Source: an uncultured bacterium (GTDB lineage Bacteria; Planctomycetota; Uabimicrobiia; Uabimicrobiales; JABWCH01). Taken from it: DNA of 23,936 nucleotides. Position numbers and translations under genes: made by a program. The first letter of the stretch is position 1, and every line of letters starts with the position of its first letter. The stretch covers positions 1 through 23,936 of the forward strand of contig CALKWO010000256.1 in NCBI GenBank assembly GCA_938003875.1, given 5' to 3'. The notes beneath the pieces were generated by a model. That model saw only the letters and a program-made list of their open reading frames with translations. It made no database searches and was not told the DNA's origin. This document shows, in pieces, positions 7,841 through 15,605 of this stretch.

Positions 7841-10072
7841 CTAATTTTTTAATTTACTTTCTATTTCTTTTATTTTTTTTTGTATTACATCTGGTTTATA
7901 AAAAGGATTCATAGCATGGCATGCCTTATAATCCATTAAAGCTTCTGTATATCGCTGTGCAAGGGAATATGCCTCTGCGCGATTGAAGCGATAGACGATA
8001 TCTCCTGGAGCAAGACTGATTGCCTTGGAAAAATCTTTGATAGAATTATCGAAAAGTCCACGAGACAGGTAGATAATGCCACGCAGGTTGTAGGAATTAT
8101 CATCTTTTCCTGACATTTCCAGAGCTATATTACAATCCTGGAATGCCTCTTCCATTTTTTCTAGTTCTTTATATATCAAAGCTCTATGATAATAGGCATC
8201 ATGTGTTTTCTGCAAAGATAAACTTTTGTTCACATCCTCCAATGCCTTTTGATACTGGTGTTTTTTAAAATAAGCCAGGGAACGTTTCAAATAGGCATCG
8301 CCAGAATCAGGAGCAAGCTCTATTGTCTTTGTAAAAGCTCTCAGAGCATCTTCATATTCTTTTTGCTGGAAGAGGACTATACCTTTATATAAAAAGGCAT
8401 CAGAAAGATTTTTTTGGGATTCTTTTCGCAGGTTTTCTATTTCTTTTATGGAATCATCTACTCTATTTTTTGTTAATGTAGCTTCTTTTATGTCTTTTTC
8501 TGAACGTTTTTTGATTTCTTCTATTTCTTTATTTTTTGACTCTAAAGCGTCTTGTAGATTGCACAGCTTATTGGCATCAGATACTTTCGACATAAAGGAT
8601 ACAAAAACTATGAAAAGAATGATCGCAGCCGAAAAATAAAGCTGTTTTTTTCTATGAAAATTTTTTTCAATTTTCTCGAAAATACCACTTCTCTGAGCGC
8701 GTATTGTATCGCCTTTTAAAAATCTTTCTAAATCTCTTATGAGAAGCTTGGTATTAGGGTAGCGTTTTTTAGGATTTTTTTCCAGGCACTTCATGCAAAT
8801 GGTTTCGACATTAACAGGAAGTCCTGGAATCAATTCTCTCAGGGGAACAGGGTCATTGTATATGACTGCCTGGAGTGTTTCTGCCAGGGATGTTCCAACA
8901 AAGGGGGGCCGTCCTGCAAGGAGTTCATACAATACGGCTCCCAAAGAGTAGATATCACTAGGAACGTCTATCTCTTTCAATTTCCCTTGTGCCTGCTCAG
9001 GAGACATATAAGAAGGTGTTCCTAACGCAACGCCGCTCATGGTAAGTCCCTGCTTGTCCTGCTTACGGGCAAGCCCAAAATCCATAATCAAAGGCTTTCC
9101 TGTGGTATCCACAAGAATATTCCCTGGCTTTATATCTCGATGGATTACTCCCTGGCTGTGGGCATAGCCTAAACCGTCTATAATCTGTACCATCATTTTT
9201 AGCATTTTGCGTAAAGGCATCTGCGTTTTACGGACATACTCATTTAGAGGCATGCCATCGATATATTCCATAGTAAAATAATGGATACTCTCATGTATAC
9301 CCACTTCATAAATAGGGATAATATTGGGATGGCTAAAGCTGGCTGTAACCTTTGCTTCTTGCTGAAATCTTTCCAGGTCTTTTTCATCTGCCATCTCTCC
9401 TGCAATCAAGGTTTTCAGTGCCACAACTCTATTCAGAGAAGGATCTCTGGCTTCGTATACAACGCCCATTCCACCTCTTGCAATTTCCCGAATGATTTCA
9501 TATCTTCCTATGTATTGCGGAATATCTGATGACATTAATTGTATAAAACCTGTATTTTGATTTAAGGTAATACGGCTTAAAGATTTATTTTCCTCTTTTT
9601 GTATACTTTGTTGTTTTATCTGTACAAACTGCTCAGGAGTAAGCAGATGTTTTCTTAAAAGCATTTGTCCTAAAGACAGCCCAGCACCAGCTTCTTGTTT
9701 TTGTAGTTGTTCCAGACATGCATTGATTTCTTCTATTATTACAATTTTGCGTCTTAGGAGTTCTTCTGCAAAAATGATTTCTTGTCGTAAGTTTTCATTG
9801 AGTTCTGCTAGTTTAATCAGTCTTCTACATGCTGTTATACTAGATTCCCTTTCTTTTCTGCTTCCAGGGGAAATTTTGGCAAGCTGCCATAATAGGGAAG
9901 CTGTGTCTTGCTGCAACTGAAATTTTTTAATAATATTAGAAAAATCTTCCGAGGAACTGGATTCTTTCCGTTGGATTTCTTTCTGGGCTTCTAAGGCCTG
10001 CTCTCGGCTGATAAAACCCGCTATTTCTGCTAAACGAATAAACAATAACCAAGATTTTTGTACAGATTCCAT
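7841..10072 (-). CDS. Transmembrane Ser/Thr protein kinase with C-terminal TPR repeats
   Basis: 743 aa from ATG 10072. Residues 1 to about 170 are helical, with an LGQMLLRKHLLTPEQF segment like the MshEN/GspE N-terminal fold that precedes kinases in related bacteria. The kinase domain (about 189-455) is complete: glycine loop IARGGMGVVYEA, Lys220 (VVALK), catalytic IHRDIKPGN with Asp313, DFG at 331-333, and GTPSYMSPEQ. A membrane helix at about 477-495 is followed by a coiled coil (502-557) and at least four TPR units (557-742). By the usual Hanks-kinase topology the kinase is cytoplasmic and the TPRs outside. An in-frame ATG 48 codons upstream exists but its leader reads into the inverted-repeat element, so 10072 (AAGGAA upstream) is preferred. 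It heads the five-gene operon and probably phosphorylates the ligand of the FHA protein. Confidence 0.9.
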   Translation of the reverse strand: MESVQKSWLLFIRLAEIAGFISREQALEAQKEIQRKESSSSEDFSNIIKKFQLQQDTASLLWQLAKISPGSRKERESSITACRRLIKLAELNENLRQEIIFAEELLRRKIVIIEEINACLEQLQKQEAGAGLSLGQMLLRKHLLTPEQFVQIKQQSIQKEENKSLSRITLNQNTGFIQLMSSDIPQYIGRYEIIREIARGGMGVVYEARDPSLNRVVALKTLIAGEMADEKDLERFQQEAKVTASFSHPNIIPIYEVGIHESIHYFTMEYIDGMPLNEYVRKTQMPLRKMLKMMVQIIDGLGYAHSQGVIHRDIKPGNILVDTTGKPLIMDFGLARKQDKQGLTMSGVALGTPSYMSPEQAQGKLKEIDVPSDIYSLGAVLYELLAGRPPFVGTSLAETLQAVIYNDPVPLRELIPGLPVNVETICMKCLEKNPKKRYPNTKLLIRDLERFLKGDTIRAQRSGIFEKIEKNFHRKKQLYFSAAIILFIVFVSFMSKVSDANKLCNLQDALESKNKEIEEIKKRSEKDIKEATLTKNRVDDSIKEIENLRKESQKNLSDAFLYKGIVLFQQKEYEDALRAFTKTIELAPDSGDAYLKRSLAYFKKHQYQKALEDVNKSLSLQKTHDAYYHRALIYKELEKMEEAFQDCNIALEMSGKDDNSYNLRGIIYLSRGLFDNSIKDFSKAISLAPGDIVYRFNRAEAYSLAQRYTEALMDYKACHAMNPFYKPDVIQKKIKEIESKLKN

Positions 10073-10106
10073 AAGGCATTCCTTTGAACCTATCAGCCTG
10101 TATTTG

Positions 10107-10135
10107 AAAATATTTTTCATGAAATAACTTGACAA
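10107..10135 (-). promoter_or_regulatory. Candidate promoter of the kinase operon
   Basis: On the minus strand, TTGTCA (10135-10130), a 17-bp spacer and TATTTT (10112-10107) form a plausible housekeeping-type promoter. It would give a leader of about 28 nt before ATG 10072. The -35 box lies inside the terminal inverted repeat of the 10129-10317 element. Inferred from sequence only. Confidence 0.35.
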
Positions 10136-10317
10136 TGTTAAATTCGAATTCTTGTCTCCCAATAGGTTATATAAAATTAAAGATTTATTGAACCACAGAT
10201 GGACACGGATGGACACGGATAATTTCTAAAATCAAGCATTATTTTATTTTTTTATCCGTGTTTATCTGTGTTCATCTGTGGTTCTCTTTTCTTTAATTTT
10301 GGATTTAACATTGTCAA
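10129..10317. mobile_element. MITE-like nested inverted-repeat element
   Basis: Three nested, centred inverted repeats. The outer pair is 10129-10143 and 10303-10317 (TTGACAATGTTAAAT, perfect 15 bp). The middle pair is 10173-10183 and 10290-10300 (AAAATTAAAGA, perfect 11 bp). The inner pair is 10191-10222 and 10252-10283 (family A arms, 28 of 32 matched; all four mismatches are G-T pairs). The whole is about 189 bp with no coding capacity, like a miniature inverted-repeat element. No clear target-site duplication was found. It lies between the divergent kinase and hydrolase genes. Confidence 0.55.
10191..10283. repeat. Family A inverted repeat pair
   Basis: Left arm 10191-10222 (starts AACCACAGATGGACACGG) and right arm 10252-10283 (ends TTCATCTGTGGTT) each consist of about three 10-bp words. 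The 29-bp centre is AT-rich. The long upstream start of the kinase frame would read into this repeat, which argues against that start. Confidence 0.8.
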
Positions 10318-10404
10318 AATAATCGTACTATCTAAATTATACTATCTTTGCTCTGTTATCAAGAAAAATTTAGGTATTTTGTAATAATCCAAAATATTCT
10401 TGAT

Positions 10405-10410
10405 TATAAT
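10405..10410 (+). promoter_or_regulatory. Possible -10 box for the hydrolase operon
   Basis: A perfect TATAAT lies about 75 bp upstream of ATG 10485, but no good -35 is found at 16-18 bp. It is recorded as the best candidate in this leader and remains weak. Confidence 0.2.
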
Positions 10411-10484
10411 TTATTTGTATGCTATTTTTACCTGCCTGTAAGCTGTACATAATCTCTGCAATATCTTGAAAGGATATTTTTTTT

Positions 10485-11321
10485 ATGGCAAAGGCAAAAA
10501 GAATGCTATGGATTATTCTTTTTTCTATAGTAGGAACTTATGTTTTATTGGCAATGTTTATGTATATTTCGCAAGAGAGGCTTCTGTATTTTCCTAGCAA
10601 AGAAATAGACGCTAACCCTAAGGATGCAGGCCTTCCCTATCAGGAAGTCTTTTTCCAGGCTGCTGATGGGACAAAGCTTTGGGGCTGGTTCATTGATACT
10701 CCAAATTCTCTAGGGGTGATATTGTATTGCCATGGAAATGCGGGAAACATAACTCATCGCCTGGAATCCCTGAGAATGTTTTACCAAATGCAGCTCCAAT
10801 GTTTTATCTTTGATTACAGGGGTTATGGAAAAAGTGAGGGTTCCCCCCAAGAACACGGAACCTATCAGGATGTAGAGGCTGCCTGGAAGTATCTGGTGGA
10901 AGAAAAAAAAATATCTCCAGAGAAAATTTTTGTTTTTGGGAGGTCTATGGGAGGCCCCATTGCAGCTTATATAGCATCCCAAAAGAAACCAGGTGCATTG
11001 ATTCTGGAATCTACATTTACCTCTGTACCAGAGCTGGCATCCGAGCTTTATCCTCTAATGCCCATAAAATTTTTAGCCAGGATTAGGTATCCTACTAAAA
11101 GTTATCTTGAGCGGACTCTCTGTCCTGTTTTGGTATTTCACAGCAAAGACGATGAGCTGGTTCCGTATTCTCATGGAAAAAAACTTTTTGAGATTGCCAA
11201 AGAGCCAAAAGATTTTATGGAAATGAGAGGGGGGCACAATAATGGATTTTTGCTTCTTGAAAAGGCATATATGGCTAAATGGAAGAATTTTTTAGAAAAC
11301 CATGTGTTGCCCAAAAAGTAA
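10485..11321 (+). CDS. Membrane-anchored alpha/beta hydrolase (BEM46/ABHD13-like)
   Basis: 278 aa. An uncleaved-looking membrane helix (about 7-28) is followed by an alpha/beta hydrolase fold. The oxyanion segment YCHGNAGN (about 81-88), nucleophile elbow GRSMGG (Ser154), Asp223 in HSKDDELVP and His251 in GGHNNGF give a complete Ser-Asp-His triad. Length and motif order match the BEM46/YfhR group, serine hydrolases of mostly unknown substrate. AAAGGA lies about 10 bp before the ATG. It is the first gene of a rightward run toward GspK, tpiA and secG, though a 287-bp gap with only a small ORF follows, so cotranscription is uncertain. The fold is certain; the substrate is not. Confidence 0.88.
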   Translation: MAKAKRMLWIILFSIVGTYVLLAMFMYISQERLLYFPSKEIDANPKDAGLPYQEVFFQAADGTKLWGWFIDTPNSLGVILYCHGNAGNITHRLESLRMFYQMQLQCFIFDYRGYGKSEGSPQEHGTYQDVEAAWKYLVEEKKISPEKIFVFGRSMGGPIAAYIASQKKPGALILESTFTSVPELASELYPLMPIKFLARIRYPTKSYLERTLCPVLVFHSKDDELVPYSHGKKLFEIAKEPKDFMEMRGGHNNGFLLLEKAYMAKWKNFLENHVLPKK

Positions 11322-11410
11322 GATGCTAATTTTTTGAGAAAAAATGTTTTAGTCAAAATGTTATTGAACATATTTCAAGAGAAGATATAAATAGTGTTTT
11401 CTCTAAAAGC

Positions 11411-11608
11411 ATGCTAGAACCGCAAAATGGAGTAGATGCTATTGCCATAGCACTACTCATTTTGCACAGGATCACTTTGACCAATACATTTTTTGAGAAA
11501 AAAACAACATTTTTCTTGTCTATCCAGCTTTTTTTTGTATATTTTGTAGTAGTAATTTTTTTTTATCTGGCAATCATTATCCTCATGGCAATTTTCTGGA
11601 AAGAATAG
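11411..11608 (+). CDS. Small hydrophobic membrane protein, unknown
   Basis: 65 aa with one strong hydrophobic segment (about 35-62) ending in FWKE. Its stop TAG is immediately followed by the ATG of the GspK-like gene, and that gene's ribosome site (GGAAAG) lies inside this ORF, which suggests coupled translation. The frame stays open about 27 codons upstream of the ATG without a better start (the segment includes EHISREDINSVFSKS), so it could also be the 3' end of a decayed longer gene. The ribosome site before 11411 is weak. I recognise no family. Confidence 0.4.
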   Translation: MLEPQNGVDAIAIALLILHRITLTNTFFEKKTTFFLSIQLFFVYFVVVIFFYLAIIILMAIFWKE

Positions 11609-12709
11609 ATGAAATCTTCTGGTATTGCATTAGTTATGACATTGTTGCTTCTCATTGTTCTTGTCGTTGTTGTAGGGCAGTTTAGCTATTCTACAAAAAT
11701 AGATGCCTATATTGCAGACAACACAAATAATGAAATGCAAATTCGTTATGGACTTCTTTCTGCTATCCAATTCGCTATTGCTCAATTGCAGCTAGATTCG
11801 ATGTCAGAAGAAGGGAATAAGACAAAATACGACTGTTTTACAGACGAATGGGCGCAATCTCTCTGGCCTGCTGATAAACCACAGAAGATTGGCAATGTTT
11901 TGGTATCCTATTCTATTCAAGACGAAAGTGCCAAATTCAATCTTTTGCGTTTGGTCTGGCCCAAAAAACAAGCTGAAAAAAAACAAGAAGAAAAAAATAC
12001 CGAAGAAAATCAAGAAAAAGAACAGGGGCAAGATAAAGACCAAGAGAAAGAGCAAGATAAAGATCAAGATAAAGAGAAAGAGAAGATAAAGCCTATCACA
12101 CCAGAACAACAATTTGATCTTTTATGCACGAGCATCCAGGGCGAAAATGCTACTTTTGAACCAGCAGTGCTTAGAGTGGCTATTGTTGGATGGATGAAGC
12201 AGAAAAAAGGCAAATCCGAAAAAGCTGTAGGGCCTTTCCCCACAAAAGTTCCTCTTTTCTCCATGAAAGAACTCTCTATGGCAGGGATTATACCTTCTGC
12301 TTTTCTTTTTGCCAGTTTAGATGAAAAAGGAAAAAAGACAAAAGGATTTTCCGAGTATACCACGATCTGGTCAGATGGAGAAATCAATATCAATACAGCA
12401 GGCAGGGAAGTATTGCAATCTCTTAGCACTAAGATAAACGAAGAAATGCTCAAAGGCATCATAAGTTATAGAGAGCAAATGGGACCAGATGGAGAAAAGC
12501 AAATTTTTCGGCAAAAAACAGATCTGAAAAAAATACAAGGTCTGGGTGATACTATATATTCTGAAATCGAAAGTTTAATCGCTGTACGTTCTTTCTATTT
12601 TTTGATAGAAGCAACGGCAACAGCAGGTAGAAGTAAAAAAAAATTAAGTGTTGTAGTCTACCGAGAAGGCAAACGAGTCTATAAACTTTGGTGTGACTAT
12701 AGCAATTAA
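11609..12709 (+). CDS. gspK: GspK-like type II secretion minor pseudopilin
   Basis: 366 aa. The N-terminus MKSSG/IALVMTLLLLIVLVVVVG is a type IV pilin-like leader (predicted cleavage after Gly5) and lacks Glu at mature position 5, as GspK proteins do. The hallmark WSDGEININTA (254-264) and the following helix-hairpin-helix-like region (about 265-325) fit the GspK tip subunit. Residues 119-161 are an inserted run rich in Lys, Glu, Gln and Asp, not usual for the family. GspK caps the pseudopilus with GspI and GspJ, but no other gsp genes are next to it. It is followed 16 bp later by tpiA. The symbol is by domain similarity. Confidence 0.78.
   Translation: MKSSGIALVMTLLLLIVLVVVVGQFSYSTKIDAYIADNTNNEMQIRYGLLSAIQFAIAQLQLDSMSEEGNKTKYDCFTDEWAQSLWPADKPQKIGNVLVSYSIQDESAKFNLLRLVWPKKQAEKKQEEKNTEENQEKEQGQDKDQEKEQDKDQDKEKEKIKPITPEQQFDLLCTSIQGENATFEPAVLRVAIVGWMKQKKGKSEKAVGPFPTKVPLFSMKELSMAGIIPSAFLFASLDEKGKKTKGFSEYTTIWSDGEININTAGREVLQSLSTKINEEMLKGIISYREQMGPDGEKQIFRQKTDLKKIQGLGDTIYSEIESLIAVRSFYFLIEATATAGRSKKKLSVVVYREGKRVYKLWCDYSN
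11963..12091 (+). repeat. Low-complexity KEQD-coding tract inside gspK-like gene
   Basis: The purine-rich stretch is built from short units such as AAAGAGCAAGATAAAGA that encode alternating K, E, Q and D residues (residues 119-161). The imperfect 6- and 12-bp periods suggest slippage expansion. It lies between the first beta region and the GspK core, so probably forms a flexible charged loop. Confidence 0.7.
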
Positions 12710-12725
12710 GGAATGAGGATCGAAT

Positions 12726-13517
12726 ATGAGAAAACCATTTATTGCAGCAAATTGGAAGATGAACCATACATTAAAAAGTTCTTACCAATTTCTGGAAGAA
12801 TTGCCCAAACATTTGGGGAATATAGATTCTGATAAGATCGATATAGCAATTTGCGTCCCCTCTATTTATCTTATCCCTGTGACACAGAAGGTTACATTGG
12901 TAAATCAATCCAACAATTATAATATCAAGACTGGTGCACAAAATATGCATTGGGAAGCCAAAGGTGCTTTTACAGGAGAAATCTCTGGCAGCATGATTTT
13001 AGAAGCGGAATGCAGCTATGTGATCTTAGGCCATTCGGAGAGAAGAACACTGTTTGGAGAGACAGATGAAAATGTCAGCAAAAAGGCCAAGGCTGCATTT
13101 GATAATGGATTGATGCCTATTGTTTGCGTAGGGGAAACGCTTTCTCAGAGAGACAACAACGAAACAACGAAAGTCGTACAAACGCAGTTGCAAGGTTCTC
13201 TTGCTTCTTTAACACCTGCTCAGATAGAAGTCTGCACAATTGCCTATGAACCTGTTTGGGCAATCGGTACTGGGCGCGCAGCTACACCTGCTATGGCACA
13301 AGAAGTTCATAAAATGATAAGAGAATACATTGCAAAACACTATGGCCTTAATATCAGCCAGAATATTCGTATACAATACGGCGGAAGCGTTACAGCCGAA
13401 AATGCATCGGATTTAATGGCTCAAGCAGATATTGATGGTGCACTTGTAGGAGGAGCAAGCCTTAAAGCAGAGTCTCTCTCCAAAATCATACATGCTGCAC
13501 TGAATCGTAAAAAATAA
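12726..13517 (+). CDS. tpiA: Triosephosphate isomerase
   Basis: 263 aa, full length. It interconverts dihydroxyacetone phosphate and glyceraldehyde 3-phosphate in glycolysis. Active-site residues are all present: Asn9 and Lys11 (AANWKMN), His103 (ILGHSERR), Glu175 (AYEPVWAIGTG) with the flexible loop 6 right after it, and the phosphate-binding YGGSV and GALVGGASL blocks. ATG 12726 is preceded by GAGGA at about 9 bp. It sits 16 bp after the GspK-like gene and 56 bp before secG; a tpiA-secG pair is a widespread bacterial arrangement. Confidence 0.97.
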   Translation: MRKPFIAANWKMNHTLKSSYQFLEELPKHLGNIDSDKIDIAICVPSIYLIPVTQKVTLVNQSNNYNIKTGAQNMHWEAKGAFTGEISGSMILEAECSYVILGHSERRTLFGETDENVSKKAKAAFDNGLMPIVCVGETLSQRDNNETTKVVQTQLQGSLASLTPAQIEVCTIAYEPVWAIGTGRAATPAMAQEVHKMIREYIAKHYGLNISQNIRIQYGGSVTAENASDLMAQADIDGALVGGASLKAESLSKIIHAALNRKK

Positions 13518-13573
13518 TATGTAGATTTTGACTTGGATTATAGATGGAGTATTTTTCAATTAAGGAAAATTTC

Positions 13574-13906
13574 ATGTCAACCCTTTACAGTCTTTTACAG
13601 CTTTTTTTTGTTATTTCTGGAATCATTATGATTGTTTTGGTTTTATTCAGAAAAGGTGAAATGGGCGGACTCTCTGGTGCCTTCGGTGGATTAGGCGGAG
13701 ACACTGCTTTTGGAGTAAAGACACAGAAACAGCTTGATAAAATCATTACCTATGTTTCCGTATTCTTTATCATAACTGCAATTCTATTGAGTACACCTAA
13801 ATTTCGTAAAGCAGGCAAAGAGGCAGTACAGCTAGAACCTCCTGTAAAAAAAGAAGCCCCTGCTGCTCCTGTTGCACCTCCAACACCTCCTGCCGACAAT
13901 AAATAG
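13574..13906 (+). CDS. secG: Preprotein translocase subunit SecG
   Basis: 110 aa. Two membrane helices (about 3-22 and 55-75) flank the conserved cytoplasmic loop RKGEMGGLSGAFGG, typical of SecG, the small accessory subunit of the SecYEG channel. The C-terminus is an Ala/Pro-rich tail common in planctomycete-type SecG. An in-frame ATG at 13544 adds ten unrelated residues; 13574 is preferred because AAGGAAA precedes it and the protein then begins at the first helix. A strong intrinsic terminator follows. Confidence 0.93.
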   Translation: MSTLYSLLQLFFVISGIIMIVLVLFRKGEMGGLSGAFGGLGGDTAFGVKTQKQLDKIITYVSVFFIITAILLSTPKFRKAGKEAVQLEPPVKKEAPAAPVAPPTPPADNK

Positions 13907-13934
13907 CAAATAAAGATATTATGTTATTGTCATT

Positions 13935-13963
13935 AAAAAACGAGAAAAAAATTCTCGTTTTTT
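13935..13963 (+). terminator. Intrinsic terminator after secG
   Basis: A perfect 12-bp stem (AAAAAACGAGAA paired with its complement) with a 5-nt A loop, running into seven T on the plus strand. The A-run on the left side makes it potentially bidirectional, so it may also stop leftward transcription from the SDR gene. Confidence 0.85.
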
Positions 13964-14126
13964 TGAAATCAAGAAGCGATGCCAACAGCTTGAGAAAACA
14001 GGGATAGACCTTGATCAAGAAGAGAATATGCTTATTTTCAAAAAATAAAAACTGTAATATTTACTTCGTACCCAGACTTTTTGTTTAGCTTTACCATTGC
14101 AACGGTGTCATGCCGTATTTTTTTGT

Positions 14127-15593
14127 CTATTCTTGCCAGGGATTTTTTTGGAAGAATTCTCGAAGCACAGTTGCCACTTTTAAACCTTGTTCCATATCAC
14201 CTGAAATATCGGTCTTACCAGAAAAAAATGCATACCTTGGGTCTAATTTGCCTGCGATGATTTCGGCGAAAATATTCTGAGACAATGTGTAGCAAAAATC
14301 CAGGCTTTCCTTACTTTTAATATATTCCAGGTTTTTTAAAATCCCTTCCTGGAGGGTCAGTTTCCAGAATCCCTGGTTGTCTTCCTTTAAACAAACGCCA
14401 AAGCGACAAGTTACTTTGCCTGACAGAAAGGGCTTATCCAGAAATAGAGGCAAAAATTTTTGAAAATAGAGGCTTTGTAGGGGAATCTCTTTGCTTTTTT
14501 CTTCTTTTTCCTTTCTCCCCCATCGATCTTTTTTTCCATAGGCAATCCATCTATCAAAGCAGGCAGCATCCAAAGGCGGGCATAAAACGCCTAAACGGCT
14601 CAACACATCTATACTTTGATGGTATTCAAAGTCAGGCTCTTTTTCCAGATAGTTTTTATAGATATGGATATAGTGGTGTACAAGCCGCTCCAGACGATTG
14701 AGTGCCTTCCCCTCCAAAGAAGGCACAAGAGAAAGTCCGCATAGTCCCAGGGCTTGCTCTACCCATTCGAGGGTCTGTTGGTTTGTAGGTGCCTGTGCAG
14801 GGAGCAGATACAAAGTCTGGTTTTCCGATCCTGCTTCCTGCAATATTGTAGCAATAGCCTTTGCTACATAATCCAGGGGAACAAGATGCTTTTTTCCGAT
14901 GGCATTCGCCTCTATGCGCACAGGCAAATGAAGCTTCCCCTCTATATGGCAGATACCTTCCTGAGGATTTTCTTTCTTATGGTATTTTTCATAAAGTTCG
15001 GAAAGAACCTTGAGAAAAGCATAGTATCCCTGATAATGAAGGCTTTGTCCTGAAGATGTCCCCATGATAATCCCTGGTCTGTAAACCGTCAGGTTCATTG
15101 CATGCGTCTTGCAGAATTCCCGACACATCTTTTCTGTAAAGAGCTTGCTTTTTTCATATTCATTGCGGAATGTCTGCCCAAAATCCAGGCAATCTTCGTT
15201 ATATTTCCCTTCATGGTTTCCTGCAATGTATGCAGTGCTGACGTAATGGAAAGAGGGGATTTTAGATTGGCATACCCAGGCAAGAAGGTTTTTGGTTCCT
15301 TCAAAATTGGTATGCCATACTTTTTCTTTTTGCGAAGGATCGAACGACAATTCCGCAGCACTATGCAAAATACAATCTATATCAGTTATGGAGCAAGGCA
15401 AAGAAAACAAGTCGCCTTCAAATACCTGATAGTTCGAGGCTACAGTACCAATCGTCTCAAAAACATTCTGGATTCTTTCCTGAGCGTTTGGGCCTCGAAC
15501 CAACAAGGAAAGCCTGTGTCCTTTTTCCAGAAGTTCCTTTGCAACAAACGCCCCAACCTGACCTGTAGAGCCTGTTATAAAAAAATGAGCCAC
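14127..15593 (-). CDS. Extended SDR / acyl-reductase-like protein fused to SCP2 domain
   Basis: 488 aa. The N-terminal Rossmann domain carries GSTGQVG (Gly8, Gly11, Gly14), VSTAYIAG (Ser119) and Tyr146-x3-Lys150, all consistent with an active extended SDR of the thioester-reductase/NAD_binding_4 type that acts on acyl thioesters or sterol-like substrates. The C-terminal segment (about 375-485) resembles an SCP2 lipid-carrier domain (IFAEIIAGKLDPRYAFFSGK, then ISGDMEQGLKVATVL). The start is GTG 15593, with AGGGGGA 6 bp upstream; a nearby ATG at 15598 is out of frame. It lies 12 bp after the MMPL exporter. A role in making or modifying an envelope lipid is likely but the product is unknown. Confidence 0.78.
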   Translation of the reverse strand: MAHFFITGSTGQVGAFVAKELLEKGHRLSLLVRGPNAQERIQNVFETIGTVASNYQVFEGDLFSLPCSITDIDCILHSAAELSFDPSQKEKVWHTNFEGTKNLLAWVCQSKIPSFHYVSTAYIAGNHEGKYNEDCLDFGQTFRNEYEKSKLFTEKMCREFCKTHAMNLTVYRPGIIMGTSSGQSLHYQGYYAFLKVLSELYEKYHKKENPQEGICHIEGKLHLPVRIEANAIGKKHLVPLDYVAKAIATILQEAGSENQTLYLLPAQAPTNQQTLEWVEQALGLCGLSLVPSLEGKALNRLERLVHHYIHIYKNYLEKEPDFEYHQSIDVLSRLGVLCPPLDAACFDRWIAYGKKDRWGRKEKEEKSKEIPLQSLYFQKFLPLFLDKPFLSGKVTCRFGVCLKEDNQGFWKLTLQEGILKNLEYIKSKESLDFCYTLSQNIFAEIIAGKLDPRYAFFSGKTDISGDMEQGLKVATVLREFFQKNPWQE

Positions 15594-15605
15594 GCCATTC
15601 CCCCT

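Noticed and set aside
10073..10216. 48-codon N-terminal extension of the kinase (ATG at 10216)
   Set aside because: The extension reads through the family A repeat and the terminal inverted repeat, has no domain character, and the likely promoter lies inside it.
13911..14048. Protein-like string ending LEKTGIDLDQEENMLIFKK
   Set aside because: No start codon, and the frame runs through the secG terminator. It could be a gene remnant but the evidence is too thin to list.
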